From an uncultured Paracoccaceae bacterium (GTDB lineage: Bacteria > Pseudomonadota > Alphaproteobacteria > Rhodobacterales > Rhodobacteraceae): 64,000 nt of DNA. The stretch lies in NCBI GenBank assembly GCA_947500005.1, contig CANMQJ010000019.1:1-64000 (forward strand). The letters are read 5' to 3'. Each line of letters starts with the position of its first letter. The stretch's first letter is position 1. Of the stretch, positions 17,285 through 26,328 are shown piece by piece. Both the position numbers and the translations under genes were made by a program. The notes below the pieces were generated by a model. That model did not search any database and was not told the origin of the DNA. It was given only the letters and a program-made list of their open reading frames with translations.

Positions 17285-18322
17285 ATGAGCAAAGCGACAC
17301 CTTACCGTCGGCCAAAGCCGAAACAGGCCAGGTTGAATATGCGAGATGTCGCCCGGATGGCCGGCGTTTCGGCTCAGACGGTGTCGCGATATTTCAAGAA
17401 CCCCGACCTTATCGGTCTGGGCAATCGGGAACGGATCGCGAAGGTGGTGGCCGACACCGGCTATTTTCCAAATCCGGCCGCCAGCACGTTGTCTGCGAAC
17501 AGGACCAATCTTGTGGCGGTCATCGTACCCACCATCGACCATTCGATCTTTTCCGACGCGGTCGCCGGTTTGGCACAGACGCTCGAGGCGCGGAATCACG
17601 GCCTGATGATCGCAACCAACGGCTTTTCTCTGGAAAAGGAAGAACAGCAGGTGGAGCGGTTCCTGGCGCACAAGGTTGCCGGGATCGTGTTGATCGGTCA
17701 GCACCATAGCGAGCGAACCACCCGGCTGCTGCGTGCTTCGGGCACACCGACAGTGGAATTGCTGGAGATAGACAACCCGCCCATCGACATCGCGATCGGA
17801 TTGTCGAACCTTGCCGCCGCGCGCGACCTGACTTCCCGGCTGATCGCATTGGGACGGCGGCGTATCGGTTTCATCTCGGCGCCGCCCGAAGGAAACGACC
17901 GCGTTCAGAGGCGGTTGGAAGGGTACAGGGCCGCGTTGGAGTCCGCGGGGCTGCCGTTCGATCCGGGCCTTGTCGCCGGAGCGGAATTCAGGATCGAGAA
18001 CGGCGCCCGCGTGTTCTCGCAGATGCATGCAGAGAGACCGGATATCGATGCGGTGATATCGAACGACATCCTCGGGCTGGGCGTCCAGCTGCAATGCGCC
18101 CGCCTGGGCCTGGCGGTACCGGAGGATGTCGCCATCACCGGCTTTGACGATCTCGAAGTGTCGTCGATTCTGGAAAGGAAGCTGACCACCGTGAAGATCA
18201 GCGGCTTCGAGATGGGCACTCTCGCCGGAGAAATGCTCCTCGAACGCCAATCGCGCGATGCCATCGCTCCGGAGGTTGTCGATCTCGGCTACGAGATCCT
18301 GTGGCGCGATACGACGCCTTGA
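17285..18322 (+). CDS. LacI family transcriptional regulator
   Basis: The 345-residue product has an N-terminal LacI helix-turn-helix (MRDVARMAGVSAQTVSRYF, about residues 19-37) and a periplasmic-binding-protein-like effector domain with the conserved NDILGLGVQ and TGFDDLEVS segments. The start at 17285 (MSKATPYRRP) leaves an 18-residue basic leader; ATG 17339, just before the helix-turn-helix, is an alternative. Divergent placement from the M81-dpp operon and the palindrome between them suggest it is the local repressor. A LacI regulator in front of a peptide operon is unusual, since most LacI effectors are sugars or nucleosides. Confidence 0.9.
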   Translation: MSKATPYRRPKPKQARLNMRDVARMAGVSAQTVSRYFKNPDLIGLGNRERIAKVVADTGYFPNPAASTLSANRTNLVAVIVPTIDHSIFSDAVAGLAQTLEARNHGLMIATNGFSLEKEEQQVERFLAHKVAGIVLIGQHHSERTTRLLRASGTPTVELLEIDNPPIDIAIGLSNLAAARDLTSRLIALGRRRIGFISAPPEGNDRVQRRLEGYRAALESAGLPFDPGLVAGAEFRIENGARVFSQMHAERPDIDAVISNDILGLGVQLQCARLGLAVPEDVAITGFDDLEVSSILERKLTTVKISGFEMGTLAGEMLLERQSRDAIAPEVVDLGYEILWRDTTP

Positions 18323-18399
18323 TCTTGCGGGCATTGCCAAGACAACTCCGGACGCCTGCTGAAATCTCGGCTTGGCCTATGACGCAGGATCGCAGGAAG

Positions 18400-18415
18400 A
18401 CCTGCAGTTACAGGT
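18400..18415. promoter_or_regulatory. Candidate operator ACCTG-N6-CAGGT upstream of the RND operon
   Basis: ACCTGCAGTTACAGGT forms an inverted repeat with 5-bp arms and a 6-bp centre in the 278-bp gap between the LacI gene and the RND membrane-fusion gene. It is the only clear symmetric element in that gap. The arms are short and the factor is unknown, so this is a weak call. Confidence 0.3.
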
Positions 18416-18600
18416 TGTGAACTTGGAAACTGGCCACATCCATCTACATGGTCGAGTCCGCTTGGCGCCGGGCAAGGTGCATTCGACGTCTACCGGTTCC
18501 GTTTCCCCGAGCAGGGGCCGGTCAGGATTGGCCGGGTGAAAGATCTTGTTTGGAACTGCCCGTCTTGTTCGAAACCCGGACGTGTATCGAAAGGTTTTCC

Positions 18601-19689
18601 GTGTCGCGTTTCCTCAAGATTATCGTTGGACTTTGTGTCGTAGCGGCCTTTGTTGCCGGAGGCATATTCGGCACAGATGCGATCCTGTCGAACGACGAGG
18701 ATGAGGCGGACCGAAGCGACCGAAGGGAGCGGCCCGTCCGTGTCGCAGTCACCACGCCGGAGGTTCGCAGGATCGAGGATGCCGTGTCTGCCGTCGGAAC
18801 GCTCCTCCCTGCGAGAGCGGTACAGATCGTGCCGAACGCACCCGGCCGCGTCGTGCAGGTTCCGGTTTCCTCCGGACAGGAAGTCGAGAAGGGGGAACTG
18901 CTTGTCCAACTGGATGATCGCGCAGCCCGGGCCGCTTTGGCAAGCGCCGAGACCACATTGAACGAAGCGCGACAGGACTATCGCCGGTTCGAGGAACTGG
19001 AAGAGCGGAACGCGGCGGCCGAGGCGCAACTCGAACAAGCGCGCGCCGATCTGCTTCGCGCCGAGGCCTCGGTGATGGCGGCACAGGCCGATCTCGAAGA
19101 TCGGGCGATTACCGCACCTTTCAGCGGGCGGCTGGGAGTGATCGACACGGATCCGGGGACGTACCTGAATGCCAGTGAACCGGTGGCAAGTCTGTCCGAC
19201 CTTTCCTCCGTCGAAGTTGCCTTGTCCTTGCCCGAGCGATATTTCGACAGGGTTCTGCCGGATCAGGAGGTCAAGGTTGAAACCCCCGCATACCCCGAGA
19301 AGAGTTTCACCGGCCGTGTGACCCTTCGTGCGCCCCAAATCGACCTCGGGACCCGCAGTTTCGAGGTCCGGGTGACGATCAGGAACGAAGACCGTCGCCT
19401 TGTGGGCGGGATGTTCGCGAACTCCGTTGTGGTTCTCGACACATATGACGGCCTCGTGGTTCCCGACGATGCAATCATCAGCGAAGGGCTTGCCACCTAT
19501 GTCTTCACGATTGCCAACGGCACGGCCGCCCGGACCGAGATCGAGCCCGGCGTTTCCCTTGGCTCCATGACCGAAGTGCGGTCCGGTCTGGAAGAGGGGA
19601 CCCGTGTGGTCGTTGCCGGCTGGGATCGACTCTCGGACGGTTCCGCGGTCACGATCGCCGAGACCGATGCAAAGGAGGGGCTGGAGTGA
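18601..19689 (+). CDS. RND efflux periplasmic adaptor (membrane fusion protein)
   Basis: The 362-residue product has an N-terminal membrane anchor (about residues 5-22), a split lipoyl domain (GRVVQVPVSSGQEVEKGELLVQLDD), a short alpha-hairpin with an E/A/R-rich coiled coil (about 110-160), the return lipoyl strand DRAITAPFSGRLGVI, and beta-barrel and membrane-proximal domains. I use the GTG start at 18601 because GAAAGG lies six bases upstream and it begins just before the anchor; an earlier opening at 18448 gives an implausible leader. Its stop overlaps the start of the pump gene (GTGA). Confidence 0.91.
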   Translation: MSRFLKIIVGLCVVAAFVAGGIFGTDAILSNDEDEADRSDRRERPVRVAVTTPEVRRIEDAVSAVGTLLPARAVQIVPNAPGRVVQVPVSSGQEVEKGELLVQLDDRAARAALASAETTLNEARQDYRRFEELEERNAAAEAQLEQARADLLRAEASVMAAQADLEDRAITAPFSGRLGVIDTDPGTYLNASEPVASLSDLSSVEVALSLPERYFDRVLPDQEVKVETPAYPEKSFTGRVTLRAPQIDLGTRSFEVRVTIRNEDRRLVGGMFANSVVVLDTYDGLVVPDDAIISEGLATYVFTIANGTAARTEIEPGVSLGSMTEVRSGLEEGTRVVVAGWDRLSDGSAVTIAETDAKEGLE

Positions 19690-22600
19690 CCCTTCCCGAT
19701 CTTTGTACTCGTCGTCCCGTGCTGGCGACCGTGATGTCGATCCTTATCGTGGTCCTGGGGATCGGCGCCTTGACCCGGATGCCGGTTCGCGAATTGCCTG
19801 ACACAACGACTGCGCAAGTTACCGTAAGTGTCTCCTATACCGGTGCCGGTCCCGGCGTTGTCGACAACGAGCTTGCATCGGTGATCGAATCCGCCGTCTC
19901 CACCGTTGCCGGGATCGACCGGATCTCGACGGAGTCGGAACTGGGAGGCCTGCGTACGGTCATCACCTTTCGACAGGGGCGCGATGTGGATCAGGCGGCC
20001 TCCGACGTGCGCGCCGCCGTTCAGTCCGTGACCGGTGACCTCCCGGAGGAGGCCGAGGAACCCCGGATCGAGAAGAACGACAGTCAGAGCGATCCGATCA
20101 TCTGGATGACGATGACATCGGAAAACATGTCGGCCTCGCAGCTGACGGATTATGCCGACAGGTTCGTTATCGACCGGCTGGAAACGCTGACCGGCGTTGC
20201 GGCTGCGCAGATCTATGGCGACCGACCCTACGCGATGCGCGTCTGGCTTGACCCGAAGGCGATGGCAGCGCGCGGGGTCACGGCGACAGAAATCGCCGAT
20301 GCCTTGCGTTCCAACAACCTGGAGCTTCCCGCAGGCCAGATCGAAAGCAGTTCGCGGACATATCTGTTGCGGACCGAAACGAGGTTATCGACCGTCTCGG
20401 AATTCGAAGACCTGATCGTTGCAAACAGGGAAACCGGACGGATCACCCTCGGCGAGGTTGCGCGCGTCGAGATCGGCACCGAGAATGATGACAGCTTGTT
20501 CCGCTCGAATTCGAAAACGGCCATCGGAATCGGTGTCCTGCGCCAGTCTTCTGCCAACACCCTCACCATTTCCACTGCCGTCGAGGCCGAGGTCTCGGCC
20601 ATCCAGTCCGACTTGCCCGTCGGCACGACGCTTGGGATTTCCTCGAACGATGCGGATTTCATCCGCAACTCGATCCGGCAGGTCTTGACGACTCTCGCTA
20701 TCTCCGTTGCCATCGTGATCGCCGTGATTTTCGTTTTTCTCGCGACGTTGAGGGCCACTGTCGTGCCGGCCGTGACGATCCCCATCGCCCTGCTCGGCGC
20801 GTGCGCGGGAATCGCGGCCATGGGGTTTTCGATTAACATCCTGACCCTTTTCGCCCTGATCCTGGCCATCGGCCTGGTTGTGGACGATGCCATCGTGGTT
20901 CTGGAAAACATCGAGCGGCGCGTGGAGAAAGGCGACGATCCGAAAGAGGCCGCGCGCGCCGGCGCCAATCAGGTCTTTTTCGCGGTCGTGTCGACGTCGG
21001 CTGTGCTCATCTCCGTATTCGTGCCGCTTTCTTTCCTTCAGGGCGAGATTGGCAAGCTGTTCGGGGAGTTCGGTATCACGCTTGCAATCGCCGTAGCTCT
21101 TTCGACCTTCGTCGCCCTGTCACTCTGTCCTGTCATTGCCAGCCTGGTGCTGAATAAAGGCTTGAACCAGGGCCGGTTTGCCTGCGTCACCCGTTCCGTC
21201 ACGGATGGCGTGACGCGGATTTATCGCCGCATCCTGAACCGCGCGATCCGTGTTCCCTTCATCATCCTCGCGATCGCCGCCCTGCTGACCGGCGTGTCGT
21301 GGACGCTGTACCAGAAACTGCCGTCCCAGTTGGCACCGGACGAGGATCGCGGGATTTTCTTCGTTTCCGTTCAAGCGCCGGCGGGCTCGGCGCTGGGCCT
21401 GACGGATGCCGCAGTGAAACAGGTGGAAGATCTGATCGCGCCTTACCGGGAGGAGGGAATCGTAGAGGACGTCATCGCGATCGTCGGGCAGTACGGTGAG
21501 ACAGGTCGTGCCTTTCTTGTCGCGACGATGGCGCCTTGGGGCGACCGCGAAACCGGGCCACGGGATGTTCTGGCAGAGTTGCGCCCTGAATTTGCGGAAA
21601 TCACCCTTGCGAATGTACGCAGCTTCGCCCCTTCCGGCCTGGATGCGGGAGGCGGATCCGGGCTCGAAGTGATCGTGACCGCGCCGGATTTCGACCAGGT
21701 TGCCGAGTATTCCGCGCAGCTTGCGCAATCCCTTCGGGCAGATGGCGACCTGGTCGGCGTGCGGCGGGCCTACGAGGTCAACACGCCCGGCTTCGACATC
21801 AAGGTCAACCGCGATCTGGCACGGGAAATCGGCATCGAGGCCGTAGCCATTTCCGATGCTGTGCGGACCTTCTTCGCGTCGGCCGAAGTGACCGAGTTCA
21901 TTGCGCAGGACCGCCAATATCCCGTCATCCTTCAGGCCCCTGACGACCGACGGACCAGCGTCGAGGACCTGCGCGATATCTATGTCCGGGCGCAGAATGG
22001 CGAACTTGTGCCCCTCGACGGGCTCGTGACCTTGGAGCGGCGGGCATCGGTGGCGGCATTCAACCGCTTCAACCGTCAACCCGCGGTCGAGATTTCCGCG
22101 TCGCTTGCCGACGGGGTCGATCTGGGTTCGGCCATCGCCACCGTAGAACGCATCGCCGAGGAATTGCCGCCGCAGATGCAGGTATTCTACTCAGGTCAGG
22201 CCGAGGAGTTCCAGGAAACGTCGAGCGGCATCGCATTGACCTTCGCGCTGGCGCTTCTGGTTGTCTTTCTTGTTCTGGCCGCGCAGTTCGAAAGCTTCAT
22301 TCAGCCGATCGTGATCCTGCTTTCGGTGCCGTTGGCCGTGGCGGGCGCCTTGCTGACGCTGTTCATCCTCGATGAAGCGGTGAACATCTATACTCAGGTC
22401 GGAATGGTCATGCTGATCGGGCTCATGGCCAAGAACGGAATCCTGATCGTCGAGTTCGCCAACCAGTTGCGCGAGGACGGATACGCCGTGCGAGAGGCCG
22501 TGGTCGAGGCCGCGACGGTCCGGCTGCGGCCTATCCTGATGACGGTCCTTTCGACCGTCCTCGGCGCCGTTCCCCTGATCCTTGCAAGTGGCGCGGGTGC

Positions 22601-22754
22601 TGCAAGCCGGGTTTCGATCGGCATTGTCATCATCGGTGGCTTTCTCATCGCATCGATCCTGACGTTGTTCCTGACACCCGTTTTATATGACCTCTTGCAG
22701 TGGGACAGTACGCGAGACGAGGATCATGCCGATGCCGCCCCCTCGCGGGGATGA
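19686..22754 (+). CDS. RND family efflux pump permease (AcrB/MexB-like)
   Basis: The 1022-residue product has the full RND layout: TM1 near residue 12-30, two large periplasmic loops and twelve predicted transmembrane segments. The proton-relay motif GLVVDDAIVVLENIERR in TM4 marks the HAE/AcrB branch. The GTG start overlaps the adaptor stop. No outer-membrane factor gene follows, so the pump would need a TolC encoded elsewhere. Substrate is unknown. The following two genes, a lipid kinase and a phosphoesterase, hint at a link with the cell envelope. Confidence 0.93.
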   Translation: MTLPDLCTRRPVLATVMSILIVVLGIGALTRMPVRELPDTTTAQVTVSVSYTGAGPGVVDNELASVIESAVSTVAGIDRISTESELGGLRTVITFRQGRDVDQAASDVRAAVQSVTGDLPEEAEEPRIEKNDSQSDPIIWMTMTSENMSASQLTDYADRFVIDRLETLTGVAAAQIYGDRPYAMRVWLDPKAMAARGVTATEIADALRSNNLELPAGQIESSSRTYLLRTETRLSTVSEFEDLIVANRETGRITLGEVARVEIGTENDDSLFRSNSKTAIGIGVLRQSSANTLTISTAVEAEVSAIQSDLPVGTTLGISSNDADFIRNSIRQVLTTLAISVAIVIAVIFVFLATLRATVVPAVTIPIALLGACAGIAAMGFSINILTLFALILAIGLVVDDAIVVLENIERRVEKGDDPKEAARAGANQVFFAVVSTSAVLISVFVPLSFLQGEIGKLFGEFGITLAIAVALSTFVALSLCPVIASLVLNKGLNQGRFACVTRSVTDGVTRIYRRILNRAIRVPFIILAIAALLTGVSWTLYQKLPSQLAPDEDRGIFFVSVQAPAGSALGLTDAAVKQVEDLIAPYREEGIVEDVIAIVGQYGETGRAFLVATMAPWGDRETGPRDVLAELRPEFAEITLANVRSFAPSGLDAGGGSGLEVIVTAPDFDQVAEYSAQLAQSLRADGDLVGVRRAYEVNTPGFDIKVNRDLAREIGIEAVAISDAVRTFFASAEVTEFIAQDRQYPVILQAPDDRRTSVEDLRDIYVRAQNGELVPLDGLVTLERRASVAAFNRFNRQPAVEISASLADGVDLGSAIATVERIAEELPPQMQVFYSGQAEEFQETSSGIALTFALALLVVFLVLAAQFESFIQPIVILLSVPLAVAGALLTLFILDEAVNIYTQVGMVMLIGLMAKNGILIVEFANQLREDGYAVREAVVEAATVRLRPILMTVLSTVLGAVPLILASGAGAASRVSIGIVIIGGFLIASILTLFLTPVLYDLLQWDSTRDEDHADAAPSRG

Positions 22755-22824
22755 CGTTCATATTGCCGGGAACGGGAAGGGGCTTGTTTCGTTTAGTATC
22801 CGCCAGTGCAATCGAGGGGTGGAA

Positions 22825-23766
22825 ATGGAGCAAGCCAGAACCGACGCCGGATCGGATGTCGTCGTCATTCTCAACAGGGACTCGGGTGATGACAGGGAAA
22901 GCGTTTCGATCGCCAAAATCGAGAAACTCTTTGCCGACCGCGGACATAGCGCCGAGGTGGTTGCGCTGGACTCGGGCGATGAGTTCGACAAGGCGCTTTC
23001 CGACGCCGCAGCCTCGGGCGCCAAATGCGTGGTGGCAGCGGGAGGAGATGGCACGATTTGCGGTGTCGCCGGGACGCTTGCCGGAACGGGTATCGAACTC
23101 GGCGTCATACCCCTTGGAACTTTCAATTATTTCGCACGCAGTTTCGGTATCCCCCAGAACGTCGAGGATGCGATCCGCGTGATTTGCGAGGGGGTGTCGC
23201 AACCCATCAACCTCGGTTCCGTTAACGGTCGCACGTTCCTCAACAATGCCAGTATCGGTCTTTACCCTTCGATCCTCGAACGCCGCGAAGGGATATACCG
23301 ACGGTGGGGCCGCTCACGTCTTGCCGCCTATTGGTCGGTCCTTGTGGCAATGGCGACGGTCTACAGACCTATGACGATGCGGATCTCAATCGATGGTGAG
23401 GTTCGCAGGGCCAAGTCGCCGATGGTTTTCGTCGCTGTCAGCGCCTACCAGCTCGACGAATTCGACATTCAGGGCGCCGACGCGATCCGAAACGGTGAGT
23501 TCGCGGTTTTCCTTGCGCCGAATTGCGGACGTTTCCGCCTGATCTGGAAGGCGTTGTTGATCGCACTGCGCGGGGTCAGGGAGGGCCGTGACTTCACGCT
23601 CCTGAGCGGAAAGAATGTCACCGTCGAAACGCGCCGGTCCACCTCGATCGTGGCCCGCGACGGAGAAAGGGAGCGCATGAGCAATCCGTTCGAGTTTCGG
23701 ATGATGAACGACGCCATCCGATTGCGGGTTCCGGATCCGGAAAAGGAGCGGAGGGCCGTCTCGTGA
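22825..23766 (+). CDS. Diacylglycerol kinase catalytic domain protein (lipid kinase)
   Basis: The 313-residue product has the DAGK/YegS nucleotide-binding motif GGDGT at residues 73-77, followed by GVIPLGTFNYFARSFGIP, which matches the second conserved glycine-rich loop of the family. The likely reaction is ATP-dependent phosphorylation of a lipid or lipid-like hydroxyl. The start at 22825 has GAGGGG upstream; earlier in-frame starts overlap the RND gene. No membrane segment is evident. Its stop overlaps the start of the phosphoesterase gene, so the two are translationally coupled. Confidence 0.88.
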   Translation: MEQARTDAGSDVVVILNRDSGDDRESVSIAKIEKLFADRGHSAEVVALDSGDEFDKALSDAAASGAKCVVAAGGDGTICGVAGTLAGTGIELGVIPLGTFNYFARSFGIPQNVEDAIRVICEGVSQPINLGSVNGRTFLNNASIGLYPSILERREGIYRRWGRSRLAAYWSVLVAMATVYRPMTMRISIDGEVRRAKSPMVFVAVSAYQLDEFDIQGADAIRNGEFAVFLAPNCGRFRLIWKALLIALRGVREGRDFTLLSGKNVTVETRRSTSIVARDGERERMSNPFEFRMMNDAIRLRVPDPEKERRAVS

Positions 23767-24566
23767 CCCGGCTTGTCCTGGTCAGCGATCTGCATTTCGG
23801 GCGAGACGATCCCGAGTTGCTCGACCCTCTTGCAAATGCCATTCGCGAGGCGGGACCCGATCTTGTACTCGTTGCAGGAGACTTCGTCCAACGCGCCCGT
23901 GCCTCGCAGTTCTCCAAGGCGAGGGAGTTCATGGACGGGATCGGCCTGCCCTGGATCGGTGTGCCGGGAAATCACGACATCCCGCTCTACAACCTGTTTC
24001 TCAGACTGTTGGCGCCCTACCGCCGGTATAAGCGCTGGATCTCGACAGAGCGCGAGCCGCGGGTGGAACTTGATGACGCCCTGATTCTGGGATTGGACAC
24101 GACCGATCCCTTTGCACATCAAAGGGGCCGTATCACCGAGAACGCGATGCGCCGGATCGGCGACGAGATCGCTGGCGCCGACCGGCGTCTGCCGATCGTG
24201 CTTGCACATCATCCGTTTCACCACGCGGCGCATGTCGAGAAGAACCTGATGATTGGGGCACCCCGCGCGCTTGAGCGATGGAGCGAGCAAGGCCCGCACA
24301 TCATCCTGTCCGGTCACCTGCACAGATGGTTGTTCGAGCCCTTCGTGCGCCGGAAGGGCGCGAACATGACATTGCAGCTACATTGCGGCACCGGGCTTTC
24401 GCACCGCCTCCGCGGCGATCCGAACGATTTCGCGATCCTCGACTGTGCCGGCAACCAGGTTGCCGTGCACCGGATGGTCGCACGCAAAGGTCAATTCGTC
24501 CCGGACACCTCCGTACGCTACAAGGCTTCGTCGCATGGCTGGGAGAAACTCGATCCCGAGGCGTGA
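23763..24566 (+). CDS. Calcineurin-like metallophosphoesterase
   Basis: The 267-residue product carries the complete metallophosphoesterase signature: D9-x-H11 in LVLVSDLHFG, GDFV at about 40, GNHD at about 72, a conserved AHH at about 141 and GHLH near 183. The family hydrolyses phosphomonoesters or phosphodiesters with two metal ions. The GTG start overlaps the lipid kinase stop (GTGA). With no signal peptide it is cytoplasmic. Coupling to the kinase suggests the two act on the same phospholipid or phosphodiester. Confidence 0.88.
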   Translation: MTRLVLVSDLHFGRDDPELLDPLANAIREAGPDLVLVAGDFVQRARASQFSKAREFMDGIGLPWIGVPGNHDIPLYNLFLRLLAPYRRYKRWISTEREPRVELDDALILGLDTTDPFAHQRGRITENAMRRIGDEIAGADRRLPIVLAHHPFHHAAHVEKNLMIGAPRALERWSEQGPHIILSGHLHRWLFEPFVRRKGANMTLQLHCGTGLSHRLRGDPNDFAILDCAGNQVAVHRMVARKGQFVPDTSVRYKASSHGWEKLDPEA

Positions 24567-24597
24567 TCGCGTGTCTACCGCGAAGGGAACGCGACAC

Positions 24598-24634
24598 GGT
24601 TCGAAAAGCATCCAGGGTTCCGGAATTTCGAACC
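24598..24634. promoter_or_regulatory. Inverted repeat GGTTCGAAA / TTTCGAACC upstream of the VOC-esterase fusion
   Basis: GGTTCGAAA at 24598-24606 and its exact complement TTTCGAACC at 24626-24634 form 9-bp arms around a 19-nt spacer. The repeat lies 89 bp before the TTG start of the fusion gene. No T-run follows, which argues against a terminator. It may be an operator or an mRNA hairpin. Confidence 0.45.
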
Positions 24635-24722
24635 TCACAATTGCGATATCGGTGATTTTCGGGGCAAGGGGACTGTCCATCTCTTGGCGGCCATGCCTTC
24701 ATGCGCATAGGAGGGGCGTCCA

Positions 24723-26240
24723 TTGACCACAGGAATCCACCATATCACCGCGATCACCCGCGACGTTCAGCGCAATGTCGATTTCTGGGTCGGGTTTCTT
24801 GGCCTGCGCCTCGTGAAACAGACTGGAGGTTTCGAGGATGCGGAACAGTTGCACCTGTTCTATGGCGACCATCTCGGCTCTCCCGGTTCGGTGGTCAGCT
24901 TCCTGGTCTGGCAGGATGGGGCCCTTGGTCAGGTCGGGCTTGGGCAGGTCAGCGAAATCGGCCTTGCCGTACCACGTGCAAGTCTGGGGGACTGGGCGGT
25001 GAAGGCGATCGCCGCCGGTGTACCGGTCGTCGGGCCAATGCGCGAAATGGGTGAAAGCGTGCTGCGGCTGCGCGACCCCGATGGAATATCCCTGAAATTG
25101 ATCGGCGTGGATCTGCCTTCCGCGGCACCGCTGACCAGCAGACATGCCCCGACACGAATTCGCTCGGCGACCTTGCTTACTGATGAGGTCGATCGTTCTG
25201 CGGCGTTCCTCGCCCGCTTCGGCTATGTGGAAACACTGCGCGAAGGTCCGTTTCTCCGGTTGAGGTCGGATCGCGATGTGATCGACCTGCGCGCTTCGGC
25301 CGGCTTCCTCATCGGTGCCGGTGGAGCGGGAGTGATCGATCATATCGCCTTTCGCGCTCCCGATGCCGAGGCGCTGCAACGGATGCGACAAGGGCTCGAA
25401 GACGAAGAGAGCGTGACGAATATCCATGACCGGAAGTATTTCAAATCGCTTTACGTGCGCGAGCCGGGCGGGACGTTGATCGAATATGCCACGGATAAGC
25501 CCGGCTTCACCGTGGACGAAGCGGAGGAAGATCTTGGAACACGGCTGTTCCTGCCGGATCTCGATGAGGAGACGGTGCCGGATCTTCAGGTGATGCTGCC
25601 GCAATTCGCGCAACCGGGTGAGCCGCGATTGCCAAAACGCGACTTGGGTTTCGTTCATCGGCTTTATCATCCCGAAAACGCCGATGGCACGGTTTTGGTG
25701 CTTATGCATGGCACCGGCGGCTCCGAGACCGACCTGATGCCATTGGCCGCGCGCATCGCGCCACGGGCAACGTTATTGGGCGTTCGCGGCCGTGCGACCG
25801 AGGAAGGCAAGCTGCGATGGTTTCGCCGGTTCGGCGCCAAGCGTTTCGACCAGGATGATATCCGCGCTGAGGCCGCAGCGCTCGCCGATTTCTTTTCCGA
25901 GGCTGCGCGGGCCTATGGCTTCGATCCTGACCGGATGGTGTTTATGGGGTATTCGAACGGGGCCAACATGCTCGGTGCGATGTTACGTTTGACTCCGGGA
26001 TCGATCCGCAAGGCCATCCTGCTGCGTGCGATCGAGGTTCTGGAGAAGGCGCCTCGTGCCGATCTGGGGGACGTGTCGGTCCTGATGACCTCGGGCGCTC
26101 AGGATACACTGATGTCACCGGAGTCGGGACTCGGGGAGGTGTTGAAAGACGCTAAGCTCGAACACCACATGCTGCCGACGGGACACGCGCTCGTGCCGGA
26201 TGACGAAGCGCTGGCCCGTGCGTGGCTGTCCAACCTGTAA
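24723..26240 (+). CDS. Fusion of double-VOC ring-cleaving dioxygenase-like domain and alpha/beta hydrolase
   Basis: The 505-residue product joins two enzymes usually encoded separately. Residues 1 to about 275 form two VOC repeats like the MhqO/MhqA dioxygenases, with metal-ligand candidates in GIHHITAITRD, DHIAFRAP and GTLIEYAT. Residues about 305-505 are a carboxylesterase/phospholipase-type hydrolase with LMHGTGGSE, the nucleophile in GYSNG (Ser411), Asp461 and His488, resembling MhqD. In Bacillus the separate proteins belong to quinone and aldehyde stress regulons, so a role in quinone or catechol detoxification is inferred. A TTG start at 24723 is preferred because AGGAGG lies eight bases upstream. 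Confidence 0.9.
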   Translation: MTTGIHHITAITRDVQRNVDFWVGFLGLRLVKQTGGFEDAEQLHLFYGDHLGSPGSVVSFLVWQDGALGQVGLGQVSEIGLAVPRASLGDWAVKAIAAGVPVVGPMREMGESVLRLRDPDGISLKLIGVDLPSAAPLTSRHAPTRIRSATLLTDEVDRSAAFLARFGYVETLREGPFLRLRSDRDVIDLRASAGFLIGAGGAGVIDHIAFRAPDAEALQRMRQGLEDEESVTNIHDRKYFKSLYVREPGGTLIEYATDKPGFTVDEAEEDLGTRLFLPDLDEETVPDLQVMLPQFAQPGEPRLPKRDLGFVHRLYHPENADGTVLVLMHGTGGSETDLMPLAARIAPRATLLGVRGRATEEGKLRWFRRFGAKRFDQDDIRAEAAALADFFSEAARAYGFDPDRMVFMGYSNGANMLGAMLRLTPGSIRKAILLRAIEVLEKAPRADLGDVSVLMTSGAQDTLMSPESGLGEVLKDAKLEHHMLPTGHALVPDDEALARAWLSNL

Positions 26241-26328
26241 ACCTAGCGGCTACCGGCGCAGGCGTACGGTCATCGAACGAGCCGAGCCGACCGCCACGCC
26301 AACGCCCCAAGTTGCAGTCCGGGCGAGG

